22,928 bases of DNA from Euprymna scolopes (GCA_024364805.1 CM044501.1:55085734-55108661), one strand, 5' to 3'. Counted from the first letter of the stretch, positions 1 through 11,037 are shown. A program made the numbers and translations. Notes: a model not told the origin generated them from the letters alone.

Positions 1-25
1 TATATATATATATATATATATATAT
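1..25. repeat. (TA)n microsatellite, cut by window edge
   Basis: A pure TA run opens the window, so its true length is unknown. Similar TA tracts recur at least six more times and often lie against the ends of mobile elements. Confidence 0.95.
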
Positions 26-56
26 GTACTTGCGTTCGCTCGGTATATTACGGTGG

Positions 57-266
57 TTATTTTTTCTCTAGTGCCTCGTTTTTCGCCGAGGGTTGCATAG
101 AGCGACTCATTGATAAATGGGCACTATAGTGCAGACGTACCGAGATTTCGAACTCTGGATCTTTGATAAGCCGCCGGATCTCAGAATCATCAAAGATATC
201 AGCTTTCAACTTTCTGGTGCGAGTAATTGTAGGAGGATCTTGCAGCAGTCTTAGCAATGTCTTCAA
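57..266 (-). pseudogene. Fragment of a repeated uncharacterised protein family
   Basis: A 69-codon open stretch on the minus strand. Residues about 20-45 contain KLKADIFDDSEIRRLIKD. This resembles the pattern KLKAGxFDGPQIRxLIxD that I recall from large, repeated, uncharacterised invertebrate proteins thought to derive from mobile elements. The C-terminal third (after about residue 46) does not match what I remember of that family, and the piece is far shorter than those proteins. No start context or splice structure supports a host gene. I read it as a degraded fragment. It could also be a chance open frame with a short similarity; the family match is from memory only. Confidence 0.35.
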
Positions 267-677
267 TATTTTTGTTCCGATTTATGTTGCTTGTTAAGCC
301 GAGAATAGACTCTCAGGATAGTCGGTGGTTGAGATGATTTTATTTTATCTTATTATTATTTTTTTGTAATTGTAAAAGAAATAAGCCTACTTTTAGTAGC
401 AATATACGTTACTATTAATTTTCGGCCATGCTCCACTATCGAATAAAAGTCGTTTGCTTGCGTCTCTAACATTGCCATGGATATCTGTACGTTCAATTAT
501 TCCCCATGTCTTTTGTGACGCGTACTGTCATCAACAAATATACTTACCTCGGTTACAATTTTATCCGAAACGTCATTTATAAATATCAGGGATAATAAAT
601 GCCCAAGGTCAACGCTTAATGCAAACCATAATCTTATTCTCCGCTATTTCTGCTCCTATTCTTGTGTGTATCCCCCC

Positions 678-680
<3 letters not shown>
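267..680. other. No gene seen
   Basis: AT-rich sequence with a short TTA/T-rich run near 340-365. No open frame with recognisable similarity, no hairpin and no tandem structure stood out. Confidence 0.5.

Positions 681-710
<30 letters not shown>
681..710. repeat. (AT)15 microsatellite
   Basis: Pure AT run directly abutting the 21-bp direct repeat at the 3' side (minus-strand sense) of the SINE insertion. It either was part of the target or serves as the SINE tail. Confidence 0.95.
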
Positions 711-714
<4 letters not shown>

Positions 715-728
715 ATCCACATACAGTA

Positions 729-990
729 CTGTTTCGCTGTTTCACAGCTCATCAGTGCGGCTAGACAGGCAACCACCTCAAGCCAGGATTGAAACCCGAC
801 TGTCTGTATGGCAGTCAAGGCTCCTAACCATTACGCTATTGGCGGCCGCTGAACGAGTAGTGAATTTAACGATGTTTTGACATCGTCCGAAATACCGCCG
901 CTCGATTTGTTTACACAAAGAGCGTCGCTTATACGCTAATGGTAATTCGTGTATCACTTCTCAATATGCTCAACTCAAGGTGAGGAGCAT
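729..990 (-). mobile_element. tRNA-derived SINE insertion
   Basis: Read on the minus strand, this block holds a tRNA-like head with both RNA polymerase III internal promoter boxes at tRNA-like spacing (see 786-838). It then runs on for about 57 bases to a short GAAACAG-type tail. The whole 262-bp block is bounded by identical 21-bp sequences at 708-728 and 991-1011, which look like a target-site duplication, the normal mark of LINE-driven insertion. A partial copy of the head and its 5' flank occurs at 5165-5215, so the repeated unit extends 5' of the tRNA head. Which SINE family it belongs to is not clear. An alternative reading is two SINE copies sharing a common tail sequence. Confidence 0.65.
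786..838 (-). promoter_or_regulatory. Pol III internal promoter: A box and B box
   Basis: On the minus strand the A box reads TAGCGTAATGG (828-838), a full match to the pattern TRGYNNARNGG. The B box reads GGTTTCAATCC (786-796), close to the consensus GGTTCGANTCC. The gap is 31 bases, as in tRNA genes. The acceptor stem does not close convincingly, so this is a SINE head rather than a working tRNA. Confidence 0.75.
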
Positions 991-1010
991 TATAGTCATC
1001 CACATACAGT

Positions 1011-1027
1011 ATATATATATATATATA
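1011..1027. repeat. (AT)n tract
   Basis: Short AT run immediately after the right-hand 21-bp repeat; see the SINE entry. Confidence 0.9.
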
Positions 1028-1261
1028 AACTTTTAACAAATCAATCGAAGAGGTCAAGAGATATGTGTTAACTATGCCGTCATCACTGAATCCGATATAA
1101 CACTAATATTTTTACTACGTTACATTTGCAATTTAAGCGGTTAGAAAAGTTAATGTAATTTGTTTCGCGTTACCATTATAATATAACGCAATGTTTCGAA
1201 AAATGAGTGTCCGTAAGCATCTGAGCCTCTGTCATGTGTCGTTCCTTTTCTTAATCTAGAA

Positions 1262-1397
1262 ATCGATAAACAACGTGATTTTCGATTTTAGTTGACGATC
1301 GATACGACACGGATATCGATTTTTCGAGAGGTTCCTATGAGTTACCACGAGAAAATATCGATCTTCACTTACGGCTTCCTGAACATTGATTATCGAT
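1262..1397. promoter_or_regulatory. Cluster of five ATCGAT sites
   Basis: ATCGAT occurs at 1262, 1298, 1315, 1357 and 1392, five times in 136 bp. A given hexamer is expected about once in 4 kb. The palindrome holds the CGATA/TATCG core used by the fly BEAF-32 and DREF proteins and the ATCGAT/ATCAAT core of CUT/ONECUT factors. No transcription unit is recognisable downstream; a TATATAAA-like string occurs near 1569. The regulatory role is inference, and a decayed short tandem repeat would give the same picture. Confidence 0.3.
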
Positions 1398-1807
1398 TGA
1401 TCGTTACAATCACATTTTCTCTTTTTCCTGGTTAATTTTTGCTGAATTTCTATCGGATTCAGAATGAACTTTTGTTGAGAAACTTCTTTTTAGCGAAACT
1501 GCGGAGTGTAATTAGGCAAATGTATAGAGTAACAGACTATGAGATCGGCTGCCACGCGACCACGTTTTATATAAATTCTCGTCGTTTTTCTTGGCATTAT
1601 GCTTGTCCTTTTAATCAAGTTTTTTTTCACAAAACCTATGATCATGTTTTAACTTTTTGCATTACCTATTTAGATTTTTTTACTTGGAATTTTTGTATTG
1701 TATAATCCTAATCTATGATGTGAAAATATAGCTAATCTTTCTTCGTTGCCAGTTGAGCATAATTCTTCAATTAGTTCTAGTTTTTTTCATATAATGCAAT
1801 ATCTTCT
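1398..1807. other. No gene seen
   Basis: Contains an 88-codon open frame (1439-1705, plus strand), rich in F, Y, C and I, with no motif I recognise. It ends in a T-rich tract. Its composition is what AT-rich DNA gives by chance, so I do not call it a gene. Confidence 0.5.
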
Positions 1808-1892
1808 TTATCTCTCTCTACCCTCTCTTTTCCCCTTTCTTTCTCTGTCTGTCTCTCTCTTTCTCTCTCTCTCACTCTCTCACACTCTCTAA
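1808..1892. repeat. CT-rich microsatellite
   Basis: Imperfect (TC)n and (CTCT)n run with interspersed CCC and GTCT blocks; the plus strand is almost all pyrimidine. Confidence 0.85.
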
Positions 1893-1992
1893 GGACAATC
1901 CATTTAATTTGTTTTCTTTTTAAAATTAAATATGCTTGTCCTCTTCTTAAATTATTTTCAACTTGTTTTCCTTATTCTTAGTTGTTTTATAT

Positions 1993-2108
<116 letters not shown>

Positions 2109-2219
2109 CTGACGTCTGTGTGTTTGACCGTACGCAAATAGGCTCCTATATGGTTTACTATTATACTAAACTAGCCACATACAATGATAGAAGAGATATC
2201 ATGGAGCTAACGCGGTTAT

Positions 2220-2710
2220 GTTAAATTTTGAACAGTGGTGGTTTATTAAAATTGCAGGGTCTGCGTTCGCGCCCAGTTCCGAAATAATAGAAATAAAAAA
2301 AGGAAGAGTAAACACTTTTACAAGGATGTTGATATAGATGCGCATAACAATACTTTTATAAGTATGTTTAATCTTGAACAAGGATTGTATAAAAAAGATT
2401 GTGGAGTCTGCATTTGCGCTTGGCCTTAATACAATAGAAAATATTCAACCAACTTTTACAAAGACTTTTGATAGATATCTGCGTAAGTATACTTTTACAT
2501 TAATGTATCAGTTTAAAGAAATATATTATAATAAAATTATGAGGTCTGCGTTCGCGTCTAACTTTCGTAGAATGGAAATATGTCACAAAGTTTAACAAGT
2601 TCTTTTTTTTTAATATAGATCCACATAATAATATTGTGATAAGATGTGTCAGTTTGACCAGGTGTGATATAATAAAATTATGGGTTCTATCTGGCTTCCA
2701 TAGAATGGTT
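2220..2710 (+). repeat. About four diverged tandem units of ~140 bp
   Basis: The anchor GTCTGCGTTCGCG recurs, with drift, at 2259, 2406, 2544 and 2684, giving spacings of 147, 138 and 140 bp. Between anchors a second shared block recurs, running roughly ATAGATnnGCATAAnnATACTTTTATAA. Units 1 to 3 are clearly related and unit 4 is weaker. The units are diverged by small indels and many substitutions, so the array is old. No coding potential is retained across the units. Confidence 0.65.
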
Positions 2711-2762
2711 TTTAATTTTATTACTAAAAACTTTTAAGAAAAATAAGTTGCTTATGAGTAAC

Positions 2763-2995
2763 GTCGAAACGAATTTAAGTGACCAAAATAGGGGTTGACC
2801 ACTAATTCATGATAAAAATGAAAGGGATAAACTATTTGATATTAGTTTCAGTAGGTGTGTTCTTGTCCTTTTTACTAACTATTTTTTTTAATATCAAAGT
2901 TACTTAAAGGCGTTTTTTTTAACTTTTCCATTTTTTATCATAAATTATTAAAATATTGGTCAAATCTTATTTCAGTCACCTAAATTGGTTTCGAC
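2763..2995. mobile_element. Foldback element resembling a MITE
   Basis: The two ends are long inverted repeats. Left arm 2763-2823 begins GTCGAAACGAATTTAAGTGA; right arm 2925-2995 read in reverse begins GTCGAAACCAATTTAGGTGA. The arms stay alignable for about 60 bp with one ~10-bp gap. A further 10-bp inverted pair lies inside (2835-2844 TTTGATATTA and 2889-2898 TAATATCAAA), so most of the 233 bp can fold on itself. There is no open frame. No clear target-site duplication is visible next to the arms, so the superfamily is not assigned. MITE is the best label; a foldback repeat formed locally is the alternative. Confidence 0.6.
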
Positions 2996-3429
2996 AATAT
3001 TCCCAAACAAAAAAACATTTATATATTAGATGGTGATTCATTTATTACTATTAACTAAATGAAAGAATTAAATAATGGGATATAAACAGTATGCGAAAGA
3101 ATTACCCAGTCGAAAATAATTTTTTTCCTCCGACTGACGAGGAAACGTTATAGATACTACATTTGGAATCATATATTAACAAATAACACATTTTATTTAC
3201 AAATATGTTTTTAATGATTTCTTAAAATGTTCAATCGCAAAGAAAAGGAATTACTTTACTTTTCGAAGGTGTTTTTATTGTTTGATTGATGAGATGAAAA
3301 TTGATTTTTTTTAACTAAAAATAGATTAAAGTACAAAAAATTGGTTATAGTCCTTTTATCACATCTCACTTGACCGACAATCAGTTCGGGAATACCAGAA
3401 AACATGTTTCATGTATGGATTTTGATGCG
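2996..3429. other. No gene seen
   Basis: AT-rich filler between the foldback element and the Helitron relic. I see poly-T runs but no motif, repeat or open frame of note. Confidence 0.5.
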
Positions 3430-4870
3430 TCCCTGTTTATGATCAGAGATAATTCCTTTGATCTTCTTTGCAGAAGTCAAAATCTCTTCTATTAGTTTGC
3501 AGTTTATATGTTTGCAAAAGCTGAAGCAGAAATAACTATATAGGCCAGATACGCAGGCAGTTTATATGTTTGCAAAAGTTGAAGCAGAAATAACTATATA
3601 GGCCAGATACGCAGGCAATTTACGATATATGTATGAAATGACGTAAGATGCAATGACTTATGTCAGATATGATGGAAAACCAGAACTTTTTATCACATTC
3701 ACTTCAAATCCAAAGTGGGAGGAAATTCAAGATGAACTTTTCCAAACATACATCAAACGATAAGATCTATTGAATGTTTCGCCTGAATATAATAACAGTG
3801 ATGAATCTGATAGACCAATCAGACATCTTTGGCTCACTATGATACTACCTGTACACAATTGAGGTGGCAAAAAAGTGGTTTACCTCATGTGCACATGTTA
3901 TTGTTGCTTACCAGACAAATCAACTACAATCAAATTAATTCCATTATATCAGCTAAGTTACTTCATATAAAAACTGATCACACATTATTTTAAATAGTAA
4001 ATAGTCACATCGGGCATGGCCCGTGTGTAATATCTATAAGAAATAACCTCGCATGGTTGATGACTAATGTAAATACAACATATTCTAAACGCTATCCACC
4101 TAACACTCAGATTATTTAGGAGTGTTATCTGTCTTATAGGAGAGGATGGTCTAAAGATGATGGCTTTAAAACTATGGTTGGTAGACATGAAGTTAACAAT
4201 AGGTGAATTGTACCTTACTTTCAAAGACATGTTAAATGTATGGTAAATGTTAAATTTAATGTCTATTTTATGTGAAATTGTTCAATGTTGAATATTGGAA
4301 TTTTGTGAAATATATCAAATATGCGTGTAAATACATAAATAAGGGATCTGATGCAGTCACGTTTTTCTTGCAAAAATGTTAGTGATGAAGTTAATTTATA
4401 TAAACTTGATGGATATATCGGCACTAATGAAGTATTTTGACGTATTTAGGGGTTTCCCATTCATGAAACGCAATCTCTGATCAAACAGCATGCCGTTCAT
4501 CTTCAAAAATGTCTGGGGGTTTATTTCATAAACAAAGATGCTAACCAAGTTGCCCTACAACTCTTACTGCATTTGGTAAATTGTGCGAACAAGATTATTT
4601 TGAAAAATATTCTTATTTATAATAAGGTTCCATCTTATTGCATATGGAGTAAAAACACATGCAGAGGAGAAAACGACGAGCTAATGTTGATGGTTATCCA
4701 AGTGTAAAATTTATAAACTACAATTGGAAGAGTTTAATCCGTGCACCCACGACACCATGAAAGTTTCTTTCTTGAGACTACTTTGTCCTGAAATAAGAGG
4801 GCATATGCCATTTTCATTTCTAAGACCTATTGATAGAAGAAACTATTGGCAAATATTATATTGTTTTACA
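3430..4870 (+). pseudogene. Helitron Rep/helicase relic, Rep part
   Basis: Scattered plus-strand segments match the rolling-circle replicase of autonomous Helitrons in the right order. They are TYVRYDGKPELFITFTSNPK (about 3657-3716); WQKSGLPHVHMLLLL with the HUH metal-binding motif HVH at 3886-3894; YRRGWSKDDGF followed by REVNNR-like sequence near 4135-4205; the tyrosine block KYIKYACKYINKG (from 4308), holding the region where Rep carries its catalytic tyrosines; GFPIHE (near 4450); PTTLTAFGKLCEQDYFEKY (about 4553-4610); then VPSYCIW. Rep nicks and rejoins single DNA strands during transposition. The copy is dead: many in-frame stops and frame changes, plus a 58-bp duplication near the start. 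The helicase half is not recognisable after about 4870. The termini of this copy are not seen. Confidence 0.85.
3500..3615 (+). repeat. 58-bp tandem duplication inside the Helitron relic
   Basis: Copies at 3500-3557 and 3558-3615 differ at a single base by eye. This contrasts with the heavy decay of the surrounding relic, so the duplication is much younger than the death of the gene. Because 58 is not a multiple of three it also shifts the frame. Confidence 0.9.
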
Positions 4871-5160
4871 TGATATTACATTTTCTTTGCAATTGAGCAA
4901 AGAGAATGTAATAATAATAGAATCTTCATTTTTTTCTGTTTATCTAAAAACATGTATTTTGTTGTTAGCTACTAAGGACCACAAAGTCAATATAAAAAAT
5001 ATATCTTTGCAAAATTTTACTTTTCTTTTCATTATATTTTCTTTGGTTTCGATAACTGAAAATTTTTAGATGTTGTTTATATGCTCATCCCATTTTCATA
5101 ACTTTTCATCTACGTTATCATGATAATATGTATAACTGTAATATATATAATATTACCTCA
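4871..5160. other. No gene seen
   Basis: A 79-codon F/I/L-rich open frame starts inside the end of the Helitron relic (4830-5069) and has no recognisable motif. The rest is AT-rich with a short TATATA run near 5140. Confidence 0.5.
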
Positions 5161-5164
5161 AGGC

Positions 5165-5215
5165 TTTTCATCATTACGCTATTCGGCTGCTGCTGTGCAG
5201 GTAGTGAAATAACTA
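5165..5215 (-). mobile_element. Truncated second copy of the 729-990 SINE
   Basis: About 50 bases align with 817-870: the reverse A box CATTACGCTATT, then a GGC-GC-GCTG block and GTAGTGAA. On the minus strand the A box reads TAGCGTAATGA (5171-5181). The copy ends before the B box. The match continues 5' of the tRNA-like head, showing that the repeat unit begins upstream of it. Confidence 0.55.
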
Positions 5216-6806
5216 ACTAAAAACTAACGTAGTAAAGAAGTAAAAATATTAATTCTCCTTTCTCCAATTTACCAGCTAAATATATTATATTAACTCTTTT
5301 TTGTAGTTCCCTGGTCTTACGGGGTTCTAGGACTGGAATTCATCTACTCTTGTGGAGTAGCGAGATTATTATTGTTACTATAGGCGATATAACTTTGGGA
5401 AGTTGCGCTATTCCTTGTATATGCCACTCTGGGTTAGCTATAGTGAGATCTTATTTTGGTAGCGAATAGTTGTGATTTGGAATAATTAACCCACTGTTTA
5501 CCATGCCAACTCCTTCTGAAAAAAACATTTCTACAGAAAGGCCTTAGACTCTCGAACACAGTCTCTAGTAGAACTCCAAGTTATCACCAGTATAGATTCG
5601 AGTTTTCTCTAGCAGGCATTTAAGTTCTCTTTAGTAGACATTCACGTTCTTTATATGTGTGTTTGCATGTGTATGTACGGTTTTCCCCCTTTAATTCTTA
5701 AAATAGGTGATGTTGATATACACAGTTTTTCTGCTTTACAGTGTAATTTCTGAATTTATTACGAACATATTCATACTTTATTTAACTTGCTGCAAATACA
5801 AAACAAGCGGTTGCCTGTTGCATAATAGTTCCCCTGGTCGCCTACTGGCGTTATTCGATATCAGCGTGTAAACCATGTCGACGGCCCTCATTTGTCGGCG
5901 TGAGATTTTTATGCGATAAAACTATGACCATAATAAACGATCGATATGTTTAGGCTATTATATTTTTAATTAAAAACGCAATCACCTGCCAAGTGGTTCA
6001 CTTCATATATCGTTCGATATTGTTCATTATTATTCGCCTTTCTACGTGGCTATATAGAACTATTGGCTTTCCTAGTTTCGCAACAAGTGCACTTTTTAAA
6101 CGTATTGTCCGAAATTGCTCACGTGATCTATGCCTCAAATCTTAACATCATACTTAGCATCTTTATTCAATGGTGTCTTTATATTAGATGTATATAATTA
6201 GTATAGTAGGCATAATTGATAGAAATTGTATATCCTTATATTTCATCAATAACAAAGGGAAAAGGTATTCCTTATAGTTAACTATTAAAGAAAAATAAAT
6301 AAAGCAAATATTTTAATATAATCAACGAATTGAAATACGCATAGTGCAATACTCTGTTTACCCCAGAGTTACTTCCTAACGTTCTGCCATATTCCATGTC
6401 ACACGTGTCATGCCAGTAGAAATGCGGTCGTAGATTACACAACCCTTGTTTCACTATTCACTTCTCATCGCGCATACCCATTTACATTTTCACGATGGAC
6501 AATAGTTCAATTTAATGTTTGTAATCATTTATGTATGTTTCTCAAAATCCTATAGTATATATGGACATACACAAATACACACGCACAAAAACAACAAACG
6601 CACACACATAGACACGCACACATATATGTTCTAGGTTAATATCTTACTTAGGTGAAAAACAAGTAATTTTTATGCGGTTCATACGAATGTGCTCGTTACA
6701 TAAATAAGGCAAGATACATTTATTTGTTTAACATAACTATTTACATGTAGCTACACATTTATGTGCATGTTTCAGCGAGGCAGTTACAAATAACTAGAGA
6801 CCTTAA
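5216..6806. other. Long gene-free stretch
   Basis: About 1.6 kb without a recognisable coding segment on either strand. Short features only: a GT/CA-rich patch near 6570-6625 and AT-rich runs. Nothing tandem or strongly folded stood out on reading. Confidence 0.5.
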
Positions 6807-9800
6807 ATAGAAAATAAAATTTGCACGTATCTACATAAAACAATATAAAAACTCTACACATATCTACATAAAATAATATGAAAATCTACACGAATCTACA
6901 TAAAATAATATTTAATATCAACACGTGTCAACATCTAATATTATTTATAATCTACACGTAGCTAGATAGAATAATATAAAAAATCTAAACGTATCTACAT
7001 GATATATATATAATCTACACATATATTCATTAAATAATATAAAAATCTACACATATCTACATAAAAATATATAACATCTACACCTATTTACATAAACAAA
7101 TATAACAAATCTTCACATAAAATGATATATAAGTTCTACACGTATGCACACAAAACAATATAATAAATAATAACTCTGCACGTATCTACATGAAATAATA
7201 TACCAAATCTAACCGTATCCTCATTAAGTAATACTTACAATCTACACGTATCAACACAAAATAATATATAAAATCTATACGACACTACAAAAATATAAAA
7301 AATCTACACGTATCTACATGAAATAATATAAAAATCTTACGTACCTACATAAAATATTATATAAAATCAACACATATCTTCAAAAAACCATATATACAAC
7401 CTACACATATCTGCATAAAAATGCATAAATCAACACCTATCTACATTAAATAATATATAAAATCAACATGTATCAACATAAAATAATATATTAAATGTAC
7501 ACGTATTTACATAAATTAATATAAAATATCTAAACGTATCAACATAAAACAATGTAAAAATCTACACGTATCTACATTAAAAAATAAAAAAATTCTACAC
7601 GTATCTACACAAAATAATATAAAAACCCTACACGCATCTGTATTAAAAAATAAGTAAAATCCACACGTATCTACACAAAATGAAATATAAAAATCTACAC
7701 GTATTTTCATAAAATGATATAAAAATCTACACGTATCTTCATAAAAATATGTAAAATCTAAACATATATACATGAAATCACATATAAAACTTACACATAT
7801 CTACATAAAAATAATATAACTCCACACGTATCTACATTAAATGATATATAAAATCTTCATGTATCTGCATAAAATAATATATTTAATCTACACGTACCTA
7901 TATAGAAATAAAAACAAATATATGCACGTATCTACATAAAATAAGAAAGAAAATCTACGAAAATCTAGATAAAATAATATATAAAACCTACATAAAATAA
8001 TATATAAGATCTAAACCTATCTACATGTACTAATATAAAAATCTACACTTATCTAGATTATATAATATAAAAATCCACACGTATCTACATAAATTAATAT
8101 ACATTATGTACATGTATCTACATAAAATAATATATAAAATCTACACGTATCTACATAAAATATTTAAAAATCTACACGTATCAACAGGAAATAATATAAA
8201 AAATCTGCACGTGTCTAGATGAAATAATATAAAACATCTAAACGTATCTACATTAAATAATAGACACAATCTACACGTATCTACATTTACTAATATAACA
8301 AATCCATAAGTGTCTGCATAAATAATATAAAATATTTACACGCATCTACATGAAAAATGTATAATATCCACACGTATCTTCATAAAATAATAAAAAAATG
8401 TACAGTTTTTACATAAAATATTATATAAAATCAATATGAAAAAATCTAAAAATCTAAACATAACTACATTAAATAATATATAAAATCTACACGTATGCAT
8501 AAAATATTTAAAACAATCTCCACATATCTACATTAAATGATAGATAAATTCTACACGTATCTACATAAATAATATATAATATCTATATATGTCTACATAA
8601 AATTATATGTAAAACCTACACGTGTCTACATAAAATAATATAAAAAATCTACATTTATCTAAATAAAATTTTATATAAAATCTACACGTATCAACATGAA
8701 ATGATATAAAAGTTTACACATATATACATAAAATAATATAAAACATCTACACGCATCTACATGAAATAATATATAAAATCTACATTCATCTATATGGAAT
8801 AATACATAGAATCTATAATATCTCCGTAAAGATATAATAAAATCTGGACGTATGCAATATATAATAAATCTACACATATGCATAAAATATTATAACCAAT
8901 CTTCAAATATCTACATAAAATGATATATCAATTTTACATGTATCTAAATAAAATAATATATAAATCTACACGTGTCTACATTAAATAATAAAAAAACTTA
9001 ACACGTAACTACATAACAATATGTAAAAATCTACACGTACCTACATAAAAATGTATATAAAATCTACACATATCTACATGAAATGATATAAAAAATTACA
9101 CGATTCTAAATAAAGTATTTAAAAAAATCGACACTAACTACATAAAATGATATAAATTTTACATGTATCTACATAAAATACTTTTAAAAATCTATAAGTA
9201 TCTACATAAAATAATATATAAAATCTAAACACATTTTAAATAAAATAATATAAAACATCTAAACGTATCTACATTAAATAATACATAACATCTATATGCA
9301 TCTACATAAAATAATATGAAAATCTAAACATATCTACATAAATAATATATATAAAATATACACATATCCACAGGAAATAATGTATAATATCTACACATAT
9401 CTACACAAAATAATATAAAAAATCTACACGTATTTTCATAAAATATTATAAAAAGTCTACACCTATCTATATAAAATAATACATAAAAACTATATGTATC
9501 TACAAAAAATAATATAAAATATCTAGACGTATCTACATAAAATACTATTAAAAATTTATATTCATCTACATAAAATAATATATAAAATCTACATGTATCT
9601 ACATACAATATTATAAAAAGTCTACACGTATCTACTTTAAATAATGCATTACATCTATATGTATCCACATGAAATAATATAAAACATCAACATGTATTTA
9701 CATAAATAATATATATAATATATACGTATCTACATAAAATACTATTAAAAATCTATACGTATTTACACAAAATAATATAAAAAATCTACACGTATATTCA

Positions 9801-10416
9801 TAAAATAATATATAAAATCTCACGTATCCACATAAAATAATATAAAATATCTACACATATCTACATAAAATAATATATAAAACCAACACGTATCTCCATA
9901 AAATAATATAAAATATCTACATGTATCTACATACCAAAATACATAAAATCTACACGTATCTACATAAAATTTTATAAAAAATCTACATGTATATACGTAA
10001 AATTATATATAAAATCTACACGTATCAAGATAAAATAATATATAAAATCTACATATATCTACAGAAAATAAAATAAAGAAATCGTAACATATCTACATAA
10101 AACAATATATAAAATATACTCATATCTACATAAATAATACAAAAAATCTACACATTTTTATATAAAGTATATATAAAATCTACACATATCTGCATAAAAT
10201 AATATAAAAAGTTACACGCATCTACATAAAATAATATGTAAAATCTACACATATCTACATAAAATAATGTAAAAATCTACACCTATCAACATAAAATAAT
10301 TAAAAAATCCACACGTATTTATTCAAAATACTATTTAAAATCTATACGCATCTGCGTAAAATTATATATAAAATCTCACTTCCTAAAATGATATATAAAC
10401 TCTACATATATCTCAT
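6807..10416. repeat. 3.6-kb minisatellite, unit about 33 bp
   Basis: A tandem array of roughly 110 units. The consensus on the plus strand is ATCTACACGTATCTACATAA followed by an AATAATATAAAA tail. Unit length wanders between about 30 and 35 bp, with 33 common, and copies differ at one to several positions. Each unit holds an internal near-repeat (ATCTACACGT then ATCTACATAA). Since 33 is a multiple of three, the minus strand stays open over several units and gives spurious peptides repeating VDTCRFYILFY (7516-7773, 8671-8883, 9324-9668). These lack any other coding sign. The array is not interrupted by any other element I can see. Confidence 0.95.
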
Positions 10417-10995
10417 CATAGTATTTACTATAGCCGGACTCAAATACATACGTAGAGCTAAATAGTAACATTCTAAAACATGTATGGCAATTTATCTACA
10501 CATAATTTTTCGCTTTTCATTTCATGACGATTCTTCAGGCTATTGTATGAAATCGTTAGTAGAGAATTTGATACCTAGCCAATAAGGTGTTGTTACTTAC
10601 CTCTTTATCCCAGCCAATGGGTGAGCGTTTATCGATCGCTGTTTTTTTTTACATCTGTTTGATATCTTTAATTGCTCGTTTTTGGAGAGATGGGTTTCGC
10701 TGGTGGGTTATGTTGAGAAATTATCTATTTTAATTTGATTTCGCTTACATTATATGTTGATTCGTTTATTTCTTTTTATTTATAGATTATAAATTATCAT
10801 GTTGTCTATTTTAGTTATTATTTATTTATATTTTTATGTTACCATCACAAGATACACATGTTTATACGTACGTTAATTTTTTAACTCTTAAGCTGTAGTT
10901 AATTATCAGTTTTTTCCAAGAGCTAATGTCTTATTTAAACATATATTGCACGGGTCGTTTTGATAGATAGATGATTTATATTTATTTTTGTATGT
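10417..10995. other. No gene seen
   Basis: AT-rich sequence after the minisatellite. It has no open frame of interest, no repeat copies and no clear secondary structure. Confidence 0.5.
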
Positions 10996-11037
10996 ATAAA
11001 TATATATATAGGTTTTATGATACATATATATATATGC

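Larger units (their letters stand above)
708..1011. repeat. 21-bp direct repeats flanking the SINE (708-728 and 991-1011)
   Basis: The two 21-mers begin TATAGTCATC and are identical by eye. The left copy is preceded by (AT)15 and the right copy is followed by (AT)8, so the target was probably a unique 20-mer set inside a TA tract. Confidence 0.85.

Noticed and set aside
786-838. A functional tRNA gene
   Set aside because: A and B boxes are present but the acceptor stem does not close. A second, truncated copy exists at 5165, so it is a SINE head.
1100-1122. A ~19-bp match (with an 8-bp gap) to the reverse of 5225-5251 near both SINE copies
   Set aside because: The orientation relative to the SINE differs between the two places and the string is AT-rich, so I could not exclude chance.
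9324-9668. 114-codon minus-strand frame with an 11-residue periodic peptide
   Set aside because: It is the translation of the 33-bp minisatellite. Other parts of the same array break the frame freely, and there is no start, signal or flanking coding sequence.
6807-10416. Regular repeats suggesting a CRISPR array
   Set aside because: There are no unique spacers between conserved repeats. The whole unit is tandem and degenerate, and the setting is eukaryotic.
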